Assembly: GCF_022788635.1 (NCBI RefSeq)
Contig: NZ_CP076024.1
Span: 1,364,001-1,428,000, forward strand
From: Methylobacter sp. S3L5C
GTDB lineage: Bacteria; Pseudomonadota; Gammaproteobacteria; Methylococcales; Methylomonadaceae
Reading direction: 5' to 3'
DNA length: 64,000 nucleotides
A program made the translations under genes and the position numbers. Positions 47,184-55,134 of this stretch are shown piece after piece; positions within the stretch are counted from its first letter, which is position 1, and each line of letters begins with the position of its first letter. The notes beneath the pieces are model-generated. The model saw only the letters and a list, made by a program, of their open reading frames with translations. It made no database searches and was not told the DNA's origin.

Positions 47184-47233
47184 AAGGCCCAAGCTTCAAG
47201 CGTTAAATGTCTTAACCTTAAATCTCGGGCCTT
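47184..47233. terminator. Possible hairpin between convergent genes
   Basis: AAGGCCC (47184-47190) pairs with GGGCCTT (47227-47233); the loop is long (36 bases) and T tracts are short, so this is only a weak terminator candidate for the two converging genes. Confidence 0.3.
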
Positions 47234-47242
47234 AACTTTTAA

Positions 47243-47845
47243 TTACAGTTTATCTGCATTTTTATCCAGGTATTCTGCAACGCCCGCAGGACTTGCATTC
47301 ATACCGGTATCGCCTTTATTCCAGCCAGCCGGGCAAACTTCGCCATGCTCTTCGAAAAATTGTAACGCATCAATCATGCGCAACAATTCATCCATATTAC
47401 GACCTAAAGGCAGGTCGTTAACAACTTGGTGACGGACAAGACCGCTACGGTCTATCAGGAAAGTTCCACGATACGCAACGCCGCCATCTGCCTCAACATC
47501 ATAATCTTTAACGATAGAATGTGTTAAATCAGCAGCCATTGTATAATGAACCGGGCCGATACCACCTTTGTTGATTGGCGTGTTGCGCCATGCATTGTGG
47601 GTGAAATGAGAGTCTATAGATACTGCAATAACTTCAACGCCACGGCTTTTAAATTCATCCATACGATGATCCAAAGCGATCAGTTCACTGGGGCATACAA
47701 ACGTAAAGTCTAAAGGGTAGAAAAATACGACTGCATATTTACCGCTAGTGGTATCAGAAAAGCTGAATGAATCAACTATTTGACCATCGCCTAAGACGGC
47801 AGGAACTGTAAAATCAGGGGCTTGTTTACCGACTAATACGCTCAT
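47243..47845 (-). CDS. 2-Cys peroxiredoxin (AhpC/Prx1 type)
   Basis: A 200-residue typical 2-Cys peroxiredoxin that reduces H2O2 and organic peroxides. The peroxidatic Cys51 is in DFTFVCPSEL and the resolving Cys in HGEVCPAGWNKG (about residue 172). The C-terminal sequence EYLDKNADKL resembles the YF-less, robust bacterial forms. No dedicated reductase gene is adjacent. ATG with a GGAGATAAT-type upstream region. Confidence 0.95.
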   Translation of the reverse strand: MSVLVGKQAPDFTVPAVLGDGQIVDSFSFSDTTSGKYAVVFFYPLDFTFVCPSELIALDHRMDEFKSRGVEVIAVSIDSHFTHNAWRNTPINKGGIGPVHYTMAADLTHSIVKDYDVEADGGVAYRGTFLIDRSGLVRHQVVNDLPLGRNMDELLRMIDALQFFEEHGEVCPAGWNKGDTGMNASPAGVAEYLDKNADKL

Positions 47846-48118
47846 TAATTATCTCCAAAATGTTGAAAAGGCAAAAGGTTATAGACTTATTATCAGCCAC
47901 TATCTCAGTGGTATGTTCCTATTCTACACCGTACTAGTAGGTAATTGTCCAGTGTTGAAATTTATAACTTGCTTTTACGCCAGCTTGAGGGATAATTTGT
48001 AGCTAATAGACTACAGTCATTCCTGTTTTAGATTTTCAAAGCGGTTCTAAAATATTGGCGATATAGCCTTTCTGTTAAATCCAAATAATATATAGTTCTT
48101 GTCGAGGGAGATTATTCT

Positions 48119-48631
48119 GTGGCAAAAAATAAGCATATAACCGAGCCGGATGTATTTGGCTTTCAAGTTCGTATCGTAAGACGCGGCAAAGAGAGTAGCC
48201 GTTATTTCTCTCACAAATTGTGGGGTAACAAAAATAAATCTTTGAATGCGGCAATTACCTGGCGAGACCAGATGCTGGTCGTTTTAAAAGGTAGTAAAAC
48301 ACGCTTTCTCAAGCCACCCAAAAATAAAACCACTACCGGTGTTACGGGTGTATCGAGAACCATTAAGTATGATCATAGAAAAGATAAAAATTATCTGTGT
48401 TATACGGTTTTTTGGGTCAGCAATGGCAAATCCAGAAATAAAACCTTTCAGGTTGGTAATGTAGACAAAGTCACTGCTGATGATGAGTTGCATGCGTTTC
48501 GGACAGCCAAGTTATTCAGGATTTGTTATGAGGTTTCAATAGATAACGATATTGAATTTTATGATGACAAATTTGTTGGCTGGAAGAAAACCCGGCTTTA
48601 TGATGATGAGAATTTAAACGCTGTATTATAA
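48119..48631 (+). CDS. Tandem AP2-like DNA-binding-fold protein
   Basis: A 170-residue basic protein starting with GTG at 48119; GAGGGAG lies eight bases upstream. It shows two similar units: residues 13-55 (FGFQVRIVRRGKESSRYFS, AITWRDQML) and 74-137 (TGVTGVSRTIKYDHR, NYLCYTVFWV, AFRTAKLFRICYE). Each has the three-strand plus helix order and spacing of AP2 domains known from bacterial, phage and homing-endonuclease-linked proteins. No nuclease domain is present. It stands alone between the peroxiredoxin gene and parB; its role is unknown, a small DNA-binding protein being the best guess. Confidence 0.6.
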   Translation: MAKNKHITEPDVFGFQVRIVRRGKESSRYFSHKLWGNKNKSLNAAITWRDQMLVVLKGSKTRFLKPPKNKTTTGVTGVSRTIKYDHRKDKNYLCYTVFWVSNGKSRNKTFQVGNVDKVTADDELHAFRTAKLFRICYEVSIDNDIEFYDDKFVGWKKTRLYDDENLNAVL

Positions 48632-48732
48632 GCGGCTTTTATTGATGTCTTTAAGCGGGTCAACTGATTTGGGGAAATAGTGTCGAAGACTGACTGTGAA
48701 TGCGAGTGAAATATCCCTGGAGAATTTTATTT

Positions 48733-49587
48733 TCATTCATGCACGCCAAGTTGCCCAATAATACCATCCAGTTCATCCAGACTGGAATAGGCAATAACCA
48801 GTTTTCCTGAGCCATTTTCTTTATGGTCAATGACAACTTTTGCGCCCAATTTAGCCGTTAAATTGTCCTGTAATCGTAAGGTGTCGTTATCGACAACCTT
48901 AATTTTTTGAATCTTTGGTTCGGCGTGGCTTTCTTTAACCAAACGTTCTGTTGCCCTTACCGTTAAACCGTCTTTAACTACTTTATTGGCTATGGCGACT
49001 TGTTTAGACCCATCTAATGACAACAGAGCGCGCGCATGCCCCATTTCCAGTTGATTATTAAGTAATAATATTTTTACCTCGGGTTGCAAGTCTATCAGTC
49101 TCAATAAATTAGTAACCGTAGTTCGCGACTTGCCAATAGCTTCTGCTATGTGTTGATGAGTCATCTCAAACTCATCCAGTAACCGTTTTAACGCTTCGGC
49201 TTCCTCCAAAGCATTAAGGTCTTCCCGTTGGATATTTTCAATCAGCGCTATAGCCATTGCGGCGCGATCATCTATTTCTTTTATAACTACAGGTACTTGT
49301 GTCAAGCCGGCTATTTGTGCGGCACGCCAGCGACGCTCTCCAGCCACTATTTCATATTTTTCATAAGCAAGTTGGCGCACAACGATAGGCTGAATTATGC
49401 CTTGCGCCTTGATGGAGTCTGCCAGTTCCTGAAGTTTTTCCGGATTGATATCTTTGCGTGGCTGATACTTGCCTCGTTGCAAATATTCTATGGGCAGCGT
49501 GTGCAAGTGGTGCTGCTCATCTTTAACAGAAATATCGCCTAATAAGGCATCAAGACCCCGACCTAATCCGCGTTTATTTAAAGACAT
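48733..49587 (-). CDS. parB: ParB, chromosome partitioning protein
   Basis: A 284-residue full ParB/Spo0J. It has the ParA-contacting N-terminus NKRGLGRGLDALLG, the CTP-binding box VAGERRWRAAQIAG, the HTH region HIAEAIGKSRTTVTNLLRL and a C-terminal dimerisation part (GSGKLVIAYSSLDELDGII). It binds parS and loads onto DNA as a CTP-dependent clamp. Unlike the usual layout it is separated from parA by a short ParB-like gene and a parA relic. No parS consensus was noticed in the window. Confidence 0.95.
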   Translation of the reverse strand: MSLNKRGLGRGLDALLGDISVKDEQHHLHTLPIEYLQRGKYQPRKDINPEKLQELADSIKAQGIIQPIVVRQLAYEKYEIVAGERRWRAAQIAGLTQVPVVIKEIDDRAAMAIALIENIQREDLNALEEAEALKRLLDEFEMTHQHIAEAIGKSRTTVTNLLRLIDLQPEVKILLLNNQLEMGHARALLSLDGSKQVAIANKVVKDGLTVRATERLVKESHAEPKIQKIKVVDNDTLRLQDNLTAKLGAKVVIDHKENGSGKLVIAYSSLDELDGIIGQLGVHE

Positions 49588-49687
49588 TTTTTCTCTTTAT
49601 TAATCATTGTATCCGCCAGTGCAATAGTGCTGTAATCCCGCAATGTTTTATTGTAATAATACGGTCTGTTAGACAAATCAGTTTAAT
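49588..49687 (-). pseudogene. Relic of a second ParA C-terminus
   Basis: On the minus strand, the frame directly before the parB ATG reads YYNKTLRDYS and IALADTMINKEKK. This aligns with the intact ParA C-terminus YDKSSRGTLAYLALADEMIKKDQ with one gap, at the same position relative to a ParB start codon. It is what remains of a duplicated parA 3' end. Confidence 0.75.
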
Positions 49688-50065
49688 TTAAAGATGGCGA
49701 ACCATCGCTTCAAACTCATCAATCAACTTTCTTAAGTCTTCGGTTTCTTGCAAAAGATGACGGTTTTCTTGTTGGATAATTTCGATTAATGCCGATGCCA
49801 TCGCTTCCCGCTCATCTATTGCCTTGTTGATTATCGGTACTTCCGGTAATCTTGGGGCTATTTCAGCGTTGTTTTCGGCAATTTTTTGGACAACAACCGG
49901 TTCAGCTATTAATTCATCTGAATTGATATCGTCTGGTGATGGATGACGGTTTTTATGAGGGCTGTTAAGCGGTGAAGTTTGCGGCCGAGTTATTGCCTCT
50001 TTAGCAGAAACATTTGCCAATAAAGCTTCAAGACCCCTACCCAAGCCACGTTTTTTTATAGTCAT
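49688..50065 (-). CDS. Mini-ParB: ParB-like protein lacking CTPase box and HTH
   Basis: A 125-residue protein. The first 17 residues (MTIKKRGLGRGLEALLA) copy the ParA-interacting tip of ParB, and residues about 78-122 (INKAIDEREAMASALIE, LRKLIDEFE) align with the ParB stretch IKEIDDRAAMAIALIE, LKRLLDEFE. The middle is reduced to a Pro/Asn-rich linker and the GERRWRA box is missing; the protein ends where the HTH would begin. It overlaps parA by ATGA, so it is translated with it. It is either a decaying duplicate or a ParA-stimulating peptide that cannot bind parS. Confidence 0.8.
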   Translation of the reverse strand: MTIKKRGLGRGLEALLANVSAKEAITRPQTSPLNSPHKNRHPSPDDINSDELIAEPVVVQKIAENNAEIAPRLPEVPIINKAIDEREAMASALIEIIQQENRHLLQETEDLRKLIDEFEAMVRHL

Positions 50066-50829
50066 GCCTGGTCTTTTTTGATCATTTCATCTGCCAGAGC
50101 CAGATATGCCAAGGTTCCCCGTGATGATTTATCATAACTTAGTGCCGGCAAACCATGGCTTGGTGCTTCGGCCAAGCGAATATTTCTTGGAATACAGGTT
50201 CTAAATACTTTATCGCCAAAATACCGGATCAACTGCTCGGAAACATCTTTGGTCAGGCGATTTCTATCGTCATACATCGTCCTTAAAATACCTTCCAGAT
50301 GTAAATCCGGATTGACGGAGCTTTGGATATTATGCAGTGTACCCATTAATGCTGATAAGCCTTCCAGGGCGTAGTACTCGCATTGCATGGGGATTAATAA
50401 ACTATTTGCCGCCACCATTGCATTTAACGTCAGCATGTTTAAAGACGGTGGACAATCTATCAGAATGTAATCGTAGTCGGATTTTATCGGACTTAATGCA
50501 TCAGCCAGTCGCAGTTCTTTGCGGTCAGCATGAATTAATTTTACTTCAGCAGCAGTCAGGTCAGCATTTCCGGGAATCACCGAGAAGCCGATGTTGGGGC
50601 GATAAATAACGGCTTCTGCGGCAGGCACATCCTCCATTAATAAATCATAACTGGAATATTTTACTTCCTGTTTATCTACGCCACAGCCCATCGCTGCATT
50701 GCCTTGTGGATCAAGATCTACCAGCAATACTCGCTGTTTAGCGGCTGCCAAGGAAGCTGCCAGATTAACACTGGTTGTCGTTTTTCCTACGCCGCCCTTT
50801 TGATTGGATATGGCAATTATTTTTCCCAC
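50062..50829 (-). CDS. parA: ParA/Soj, chromosome partitioning ATPase
   Basis: A 255-residue ParA ATPase that binds DNA non-specifically and positions ParB-parS complexes. Deviant Walker A KGGVGKTTTSVNLA (residues 11-24), LLVDLDPQGNAAMG and LIDCPPSLNMLTLNA are intact. The start is GTG at 50829 with GAGGT six bases upstream; it overlaps the rsmG stop. It belongs to the mnmG-rsmG-parA-parB cluster found near replication origins. Confidence 0.96.
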   Translation of the reverse strand: MGKIIAISNQKGGVGKTTTSVNLAASLAAAKQRVLLVDLDPQGNAAMGCGVDKQEVKYSSYDLLMEDVPAAEAVIYRPNIGFSVIPGNADLTAAEVKLIHADRKELRLADALSPIKSDYDYILIDCPPSLNMLTLNAMVAANSLLIPMQCEYYALEGLSALMGTLHNIQSSVNPDLHLEGILRTMYDDRNRLTKDVSEQLIRYFGDKVFRTCIPRNIRLAEAPSHGLPALSYDKSSRGTLAYLALADEMIKKDQA

Positions 50830-51461
50830 TAACTTACCTCGGATTCTTTAGTCAATTGTATTCTAACCAGACATCTTTCTGCGGTTATTCCTGGAACGTT
50901 GACAGGGATCAGGGTAGTTATTGCTGATTCCAGTTCCGAAACATCAGGTGCTTGTCCTTTCATTGCCAACAGTACGCCATTCTTGTTGAGTAAATGCGCC
51001 GTTAATTTCACTATATCAGATAAACTGGCAAACGCTCGGGTAATGGCTGTATCAAAACTTGTTTCGGGATGATATTGTTCAACACGATTATGACAGACAG
51101 TGACATTTTTCAGTTTTAACTCAAGGATTGCCTGTTGCACAAACCGTGTTTTTTTGGCATTACTATCCAATAAAGTAAACTCGATATCGGGTAAATAAAT
51201 CGCCAGCGGAATACCCGGCAGGCCGGCTCCCGTACCGATATCAATAACCCGTTTACCTTCAATAAAGGGCAAAATGGCCAGGCTATCCAGCAAATGCAGG
51301 CGCACCATCTCTTCCTTGTCCCGTATGGCGGTCAGATTATAAGCTTTATTCCATTTTTCAAGCAGCTTTATAAAGCCTAGCAATTGCTCAACTTTATCTT
51401 CAGCAGTCGATAAATTTAGGGATTCAAGACCGGAAATCAGAATTTTTTTACACGTTTCCAT
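50829..51461 (-). CDS. rsmG: RsmG, 16S rRNA m7G527 methyltransferase
   Basis: A 210-residue SAM methyltransferase that modifies G527 of 16S rRNA. YNLTAIRDKEEMVRLHLLDSLA and the motif I VIDIGTGAGLPGIPLAIYLPD, then LLDSNAKKTRF, are family hallmarks. The ATG overlaps the mnmG stop (TAATG). Known also as gidB. Confidence 0.96.
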   Translation of the reverse strand: METCKKILISGLESLNLSTAEDKVEQLLGFIKLLEKWNKAYNLTAIRDKEEMVRLHLLDSLAILPFIEGKRVIDIGTGAGLPGIPLAIYLPDIEFTLLDSNAKKTRFVQQAILELKLKNVTVCHNRVEQYHPETSFDTAITRAFASLSDIVKLTAHLLNKNGVLLAMKGQAPDVSELESAITTLIPVNVPGITAERCLVRIQLTKESEVS

Positions 51462-53332
51462 TAGGCACTTTTCTTTTTTAAATAAACTAACAGCAGGGAA
51501 ATGGCGGCGGGAGTCATACCGGGTATTCGTGATGCCTGACCTAACGTTTCTGGCCGCTGCGCTTTAAGTTTTTGGCTTACTTCGTTGGACAGCCCTGATA
51601 CGCCGTTATAATCAAGGGCATCTGGAAGTCGTAAATGATCGTAGCGCAGTGCTTTGTCAATTTCAGTTTGCTGCCTGACAATATAGCCTGCATATTTAGC
51701 CTGAATTTCAACTTGCTCGCCCACCTGTTCAGTAACCGCTTCGCCGCCCTCCATAAATGACAGTAAACGTTCTATATCCACCTCGGGTCGTCGCAGTAAC
51801 TCCATCAAATTAGCTTCTTTTAGCAAGGGCTTGCCCCAGATTTCTGCCACCTGAAGTGCTTCTTCTGTATCTGCCCTGACCCATTTTTTTTTCAAATCAT
51901 CCTGCAATCCGGAAATCGCGGCACGTTTAATCTCAAAAGCTTGCCAGCGTTCATCATCAACCAAGCCCAATTCACGACCTTTTTCTGTTAAGCGCAAATC
52001 GGCATTATCTTCTCTTAACAATAAACGATATTCAGCACGACTGGTAAACATACGATACGGCTCTTGTGTGCCGCGGGTAATCAGGTCGTCAATCATCACG
52101 CCCATATAAGCTTCATCACGGCCAGGGCACCAGCTTTCAAGGCCCATAACCAAACGTGCCGCGTTTAGCCCTGCAATCAAACCTTGTGCGGCAGCTTCTT
52201 CATAACCAGTGGTGCCATTAACTTGTCCTGCAAAAAACAAAGCGTCCATATGCTTGGTTTCCAACGACATTTTTAAATCTCTGGGATCAAAAAAATCATA
52301 TTCAATGGCATAGCCAGGACGGATTATTTCGGCATTTTCAAAGCCCAGCATTGAGCGTACAAACTCATACTGCACATCAAACGGTAAGCTCGTGGAAATG
52401 CCATTGGGATAAATTTCATTGGTATCCAGACCTTCAGGCTCGACAAAAATCTGGTGGGTATCTTTATCGGCAAAACGGACGATTTTATCTTCAATAGACG
52501 GACAATAACGTGGCCCTATGCCCTCAATAATCCCTGAATACAGCGGCGATCTATCCAGTCCGGCACGGATAATATCGTGAGTTTTACTATTAGTGCGGGT
52601 GATATGGCAAGGGATTTGGCGGGGATGCTGTTCGCGTTTACCCATAAAAGAAAACACGGGTACAGGACTATCGCCGTGTTGCTCTTCCAACTTACTGAAA
52701 TCGATGGTTCTGCCGTCAATACGCGGCGGTGTTCCGGTTTTTAAGCGGTCAATGCGAAACGGCAATTCGCGTAATCGGTCAGCCAAGGCAATAGAGGCAG
52801 AGTCACCGGCTCGGCCACCGCTATAATTTTCCAGGCCGATATGGATTTTTCCACCCAAAAAGGTACCGGTTGTTAATACCACGGCTTTCGCCATGAAATT
52901 TAAGCCCATTTGGGTTTTAACACCGACGACTTTATTGCCGACGACGATTAAATCAGCAACTGTTTGCTGAAATAGCGCCAGATTAGGTTGGTTTTCCAGT
53001 GTACTTCTGACCGCCTGCTTATACAGCATTCGATCTGCCTGCGCGCGAGTTGCCCTGACCGCAGGACCCTTGCTGGCATTTAATATACGAAACTGAATGC
53101 CGCCCAGATCAATAGCTTTGGCCATAATTCCGCCCAAGGCATCAATCTCTTTAACCAAGTGACCTTTGCCAATTCCGCCAATCGCAGGATTACAGCTCAT
53201 TTGCCCCAAGGTCTCTATGTTTTGCGTTAACAATAATGTTTTCGCTCCACAACGAGCGGATGCCAGAGCGGCTTCAGTACCTGCATGGCCGCCGCCGACC
53301 ACAATTACGTCAAAATCTTTTTTAAATTTCAC
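51461..53332 (-). CDS. mnmG: MnmG/GidA, tRNA uridine-5-carboxymethylaminomethyl synthase subunit
   Basis: A 623-residue FAD protein that with MnmE modifies wobble U34 of tRNAs. The N-terminal [21 protein letters not shown] is the dinucleotide-binding motif; [23 protein letters not shown] is family-defining; the C-terminal helical domain ends [15 protein letters not shown]. The start is GTG at 53332 with a weak ribosome-binding region. It is first in the mnmG-rsmG-parA-parB cluster and divergent from the small ArfA-like gene. Confidence 0.96.
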   Translation of the reverse strand: MKFKKDFDVIVVGGGHAGTEAALASARCGAKTLLLTQNIETLGQMSCNPAIGGIGKGHLVKEIDALGGIMAKAIDLGGIQFRILNASKGPAVRATRAQADRMLYKQAVRSTLENQPNLALFQQTVADLIVVGNKVVGVKTQMGLNFMAKAVVLTTGTFLGGKIHIGLENYSGGRAGDSASIALADRLRELPFRIDRLKTGTPPRIDGRTIDFSKLEEQHGDSPVPVFSFMGKREQHPRQIPCHITRTNSKTHDIIRAGLDRSPLYSGIIEGIGPRYCPSIEDKIVRFADKDTHQIFVEPEGLDTNEIYPNGISTSLPFDVQYEFVRSMLGFENAEIIRPGYAIEYDFFDPRDLKMSLETKHMDALFFAGQVNGTTGYEEAAAQGLIAGLNAARLVMGLESWCPGRDEAYMGVMIDDLITRGTQEPYRMFTSRAEYRLLLREDNADLRLTEKGRELGLVDDERWQAFEIKRAAISGLQDDLKKKWVRADTEEALQVAEIWGKPLLKEANLMELLRRPEVDIERLLSFMEGGEAVTEQVGEQVEIQAKYAGYIVRQQTEIDKALRYDHLRLPDALDYNGVSGLSNEVSQKLKAQRPETLGQASRIPGMTPAAISLLLVYLKKKSA

Positions 53333-53408
53333 AAGCTTTTTTTACTCAGAGTCGCTATATTAATGTGTGTCAATTAGACATACTTTTTACTATTATAAGA
53401 GGTAAACC

Positions 53409-53633
53409 ATGAAAAAACGTAACAATCCTGACAAAATAGATTGTGTTCCTGTTCAAAACCCGGTTGCAAAGTTCGCACACCAGTTTAATAAGGCACATGT
53501 CTTTGAAGATAAAAACAAATATCATCGCAATGCAAAGCACAGGAAGCAGGAGGCTTCACTAATAACTCTGGTTAGAATTATTAGCGAAGCCTCCTGCTTC
53601 TTTCAACCTCTGCATTCCACCAGAAGTCTTTAG
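53409..53633 (+). CDS. Small basic protein with in-gene hairpin; candidate ArfA-like ribosome-rescue factor
   Basis: A 74-codon gene with AGAGGT seven bases before its ATG. The N-terminal 45 residues are polar and very basic (NPVAKFAHQFNKAHVF, then DKNKYHRNAKHRKQE); the Y-x-R-x-x-K-H ending resembles the SYMRKGKH segment of E. coli ArfA. The last 30 codons, which encode a hydrophobic tail (LITLVRII, CFF), coincide with a long hairpin at 53543-53600. In E. coli arfA, RNase III cutting or termination at such an internal hairpin gives a stop-less mRNA whose product is tagged by tmRNA unless tmRNA fails. Family assignment is inferred from this architecture and partial similarity. Divergent from mnmG. 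Confidence 0.6.
   Translation: MKKRNNPDKIDCVPVQNPVAKFAHQFNKAHVFEDKNKYHRNAKHRKQEASLITLVRIISEASCFFQPLHSTRSL
53543..53600 (+). promoter_or_regulatory. Long hairpin inside the ArfA-like coding region
   Basis: GAAGCAGGAGGCTTC (53543-53557) pairs perfectly with GAAGCCTCCTGCTTC (53586-53600). After one A-C mismatch the stem continues C-G, then TAATAA/TTATTA, then TCT/AGA around a GGTT loop: about 25 pairs in all. No proper T tract follows, so a double-strand-specific RNase target is more likely than a plain terminator. Confidence 0.85.
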
Positions 53634-53809
53634 TAAAATTATTATCTGCGCTTATCGCTGCGGACTTGTTGTCGCTCTTTTATCTTAGCGACCCAAGACT
53701 GCGATGCTTGTCAACATTCCCGACAGAACTTTTTAAAGGTGTCTCATAGAGCTGATTCTGGTAGAGTTTTACCGATTTAATAGCAGGTAAGCATTCTTGA
53801 ATGATTGCT

Positions 53810-54484
53810 TTACAGCAAACCATGCTCCGCAAAGGAGTAAGGGTTGCCATCACCAATAATAAAATGATCGAGTACGCGGATATCGAATAAGGTTAACGCT
53901 TGTTTGAGCTTATCGGTGATTTGTTTGTCAGCCTGGCTGGGTTCGGTAATGCCGGAAGGATGATTGTGGGCAAAAATGACTGCCGCTGCATTGTGATATA
54001 GCGCCTGTTTGACAACCTCTCGAGGATAAACGCTGGCACCGTCTATGGTTCCCCTGAATAATTCCTCCAGTTTGATAACCCGGTGTTGGTTATCAAGAAA
54101 TAAACAGGCAAATACTTCGTAACTATAACCGCGTAATTGTGCGCTGAGATAGGCTTGGGTAGTTTCCGGACTGGTTAAGGCGCTGCCCCGTTCGAGTATC
54201 TCTTTAAAATGGCGCTTGGCCATTTCCAGTACCGCCTGGAGTTGGGCATATTTGGCGCCTCCCAAGCCGTAACCCATGCAAAAGCGCTGTTGGTCTGCAT
54301 TGAGTAAGCCTTTTAAAGAGCCAAATTCTGCGAGCAAGTCACGGGCTAAATCCACTGCCGACTTGCCGCGTGTGCCGGTTCGTAAAAAAATAGCCAGCAG
54401 CTCGATATCGGTTAAGGCGGCCGAGCCCCGTTGTAGCAGTTTTTCTCTGGGCCTGTCTTCTGCGGGCCAATCTTTAATAGCCAT
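53810..54484 (-). CDS. radC: RadC-family JAB-domain protein
   Basis: A 224-residue RadC protein. An N-terminal helix-hairpin-helix-like UPF0758 region ([22 protein letters not shown]) is followed by the JAMM metalloprotease-like motif [19 protein letters not shown]. Despite the name its role in repair is doubtful. The ATG at 54484 ([12 protein letters not shown]) has AAGGA seven bases upstream and gives the family length; a start 11 codons earlier is possible but has no support. Confidence 0.93.
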   Translation of the reverse strand: MAIKDWPAEDRPREKLLQRGSAALTDIELLAIFLRTGTRGKSAVDLARDLLAEFGSLKGLLNADQQRFCMGYGLGGAKYAQLQAVLEMAKRHFKEILERGSALTSPETTQAYLSAQLRGYSYEVFACLFLDNQHRVIKLEELFRGTIDGASVYPREVVKQALYHNAAAVIFAHNHPSGITEPSQADKQITDKLKQALTLFDIRVLDHFIIGDGNPYSFAEHGLL

Positions 54485-54567
54485 GAGACATTCCTTAAAG
54501 CAAGTTAAGATGGCCAATCATAAAATAATTTTGCTGCTCTTGCCATAAAAACGCCTGATTTTAGCGC

Positions 54568-55047
54568 TTAAAGCCCCAGGTCGCTTAAGTTTGGATGATC
54601 ATCAGGACGCGGGCCTTGTGGCCAGTGGAATTTGCGGTCGGCTTCTTTAATGGGTAAATCATTGATGCTTGCGTAGCGACGTTGCATTAAACCATATTGA
54701 TCAAACTCCCAGTTTTCATTGCCATAAGAACGAAACCATTGATCGCTATCATTACGCCACTCGTAAGCAAAGCGAACTGCGATCTGGTTGCCGTTAAAGG
54801 CCCAGAGTTCTTTTATTAAACGGTATTCCCGCTCTTTTGCCCATTTGTGTGTAAGAAACGCTATGATTTGTTCACGACCTACGGGAAATTCAGCACGGTT
54901 TCGCCATTGACTGTCAATGGTATAGGCCAGGGCAACGCGTTGTGGATCCTGATTATTCCAGGCATCTTCAGCCAAGCGAACTTTTTGGATTGCCGTTTCA
55001 AGGGTGAAGGGCGGAAAAGGCGGGCGTGCTTCCTGGATTGCGTTCAT
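54568..55047 (-). CDS. DUF1348 / NTF2-fold (SnoaL-like) protein
   Basis: A 159-residue member of the DUF1348 group of NTF2-like proteins, function unknown. Typical passages are [37 protein letters not shown] and [16 protein letters not shown], ending in [10 protein letters not shown] and the [12 protein letters not shown] tail. The ATG at 55047 has AAGAG at good spacing; the longer frame from 55122 adds a non-homologous N-terminus. It follows the NuoM-like gene at 55135 by 88 bases and may be the last member of the dab operon. Confidence 0.85.
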   Translation of the reverse strand: MNAIQEARPPFPPFTLETAIQKVRLAEDAWNNQDPQRVALAYTIDSQWRNRAEFPVGREQIIAFLTHKWAKEREYRLIKELWAFNGNQIAVRFAYEWRNDSDQWFRSYGNENWEFDQYGLMQRRYASINDLPIKEADRKFHWPQGPRPDDHPNLSDLGL

Positions 55048-55134
55048 TGAATACTCTTGGGTTAGTGATGCAAAATTAGGTGGTCGACAAAAAATCTTAA
55101 AAGATTGTCGGCTTTTGGTCATGAGAAGTTACTT

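Noticed and set aside
53333-53809. Chromosomal origin next to mnmG
   Set aside because: The gene cluster is often near oriC, but I saw no DnaA-box cluster or AT-rich unwinding region here, and no parS consensus.
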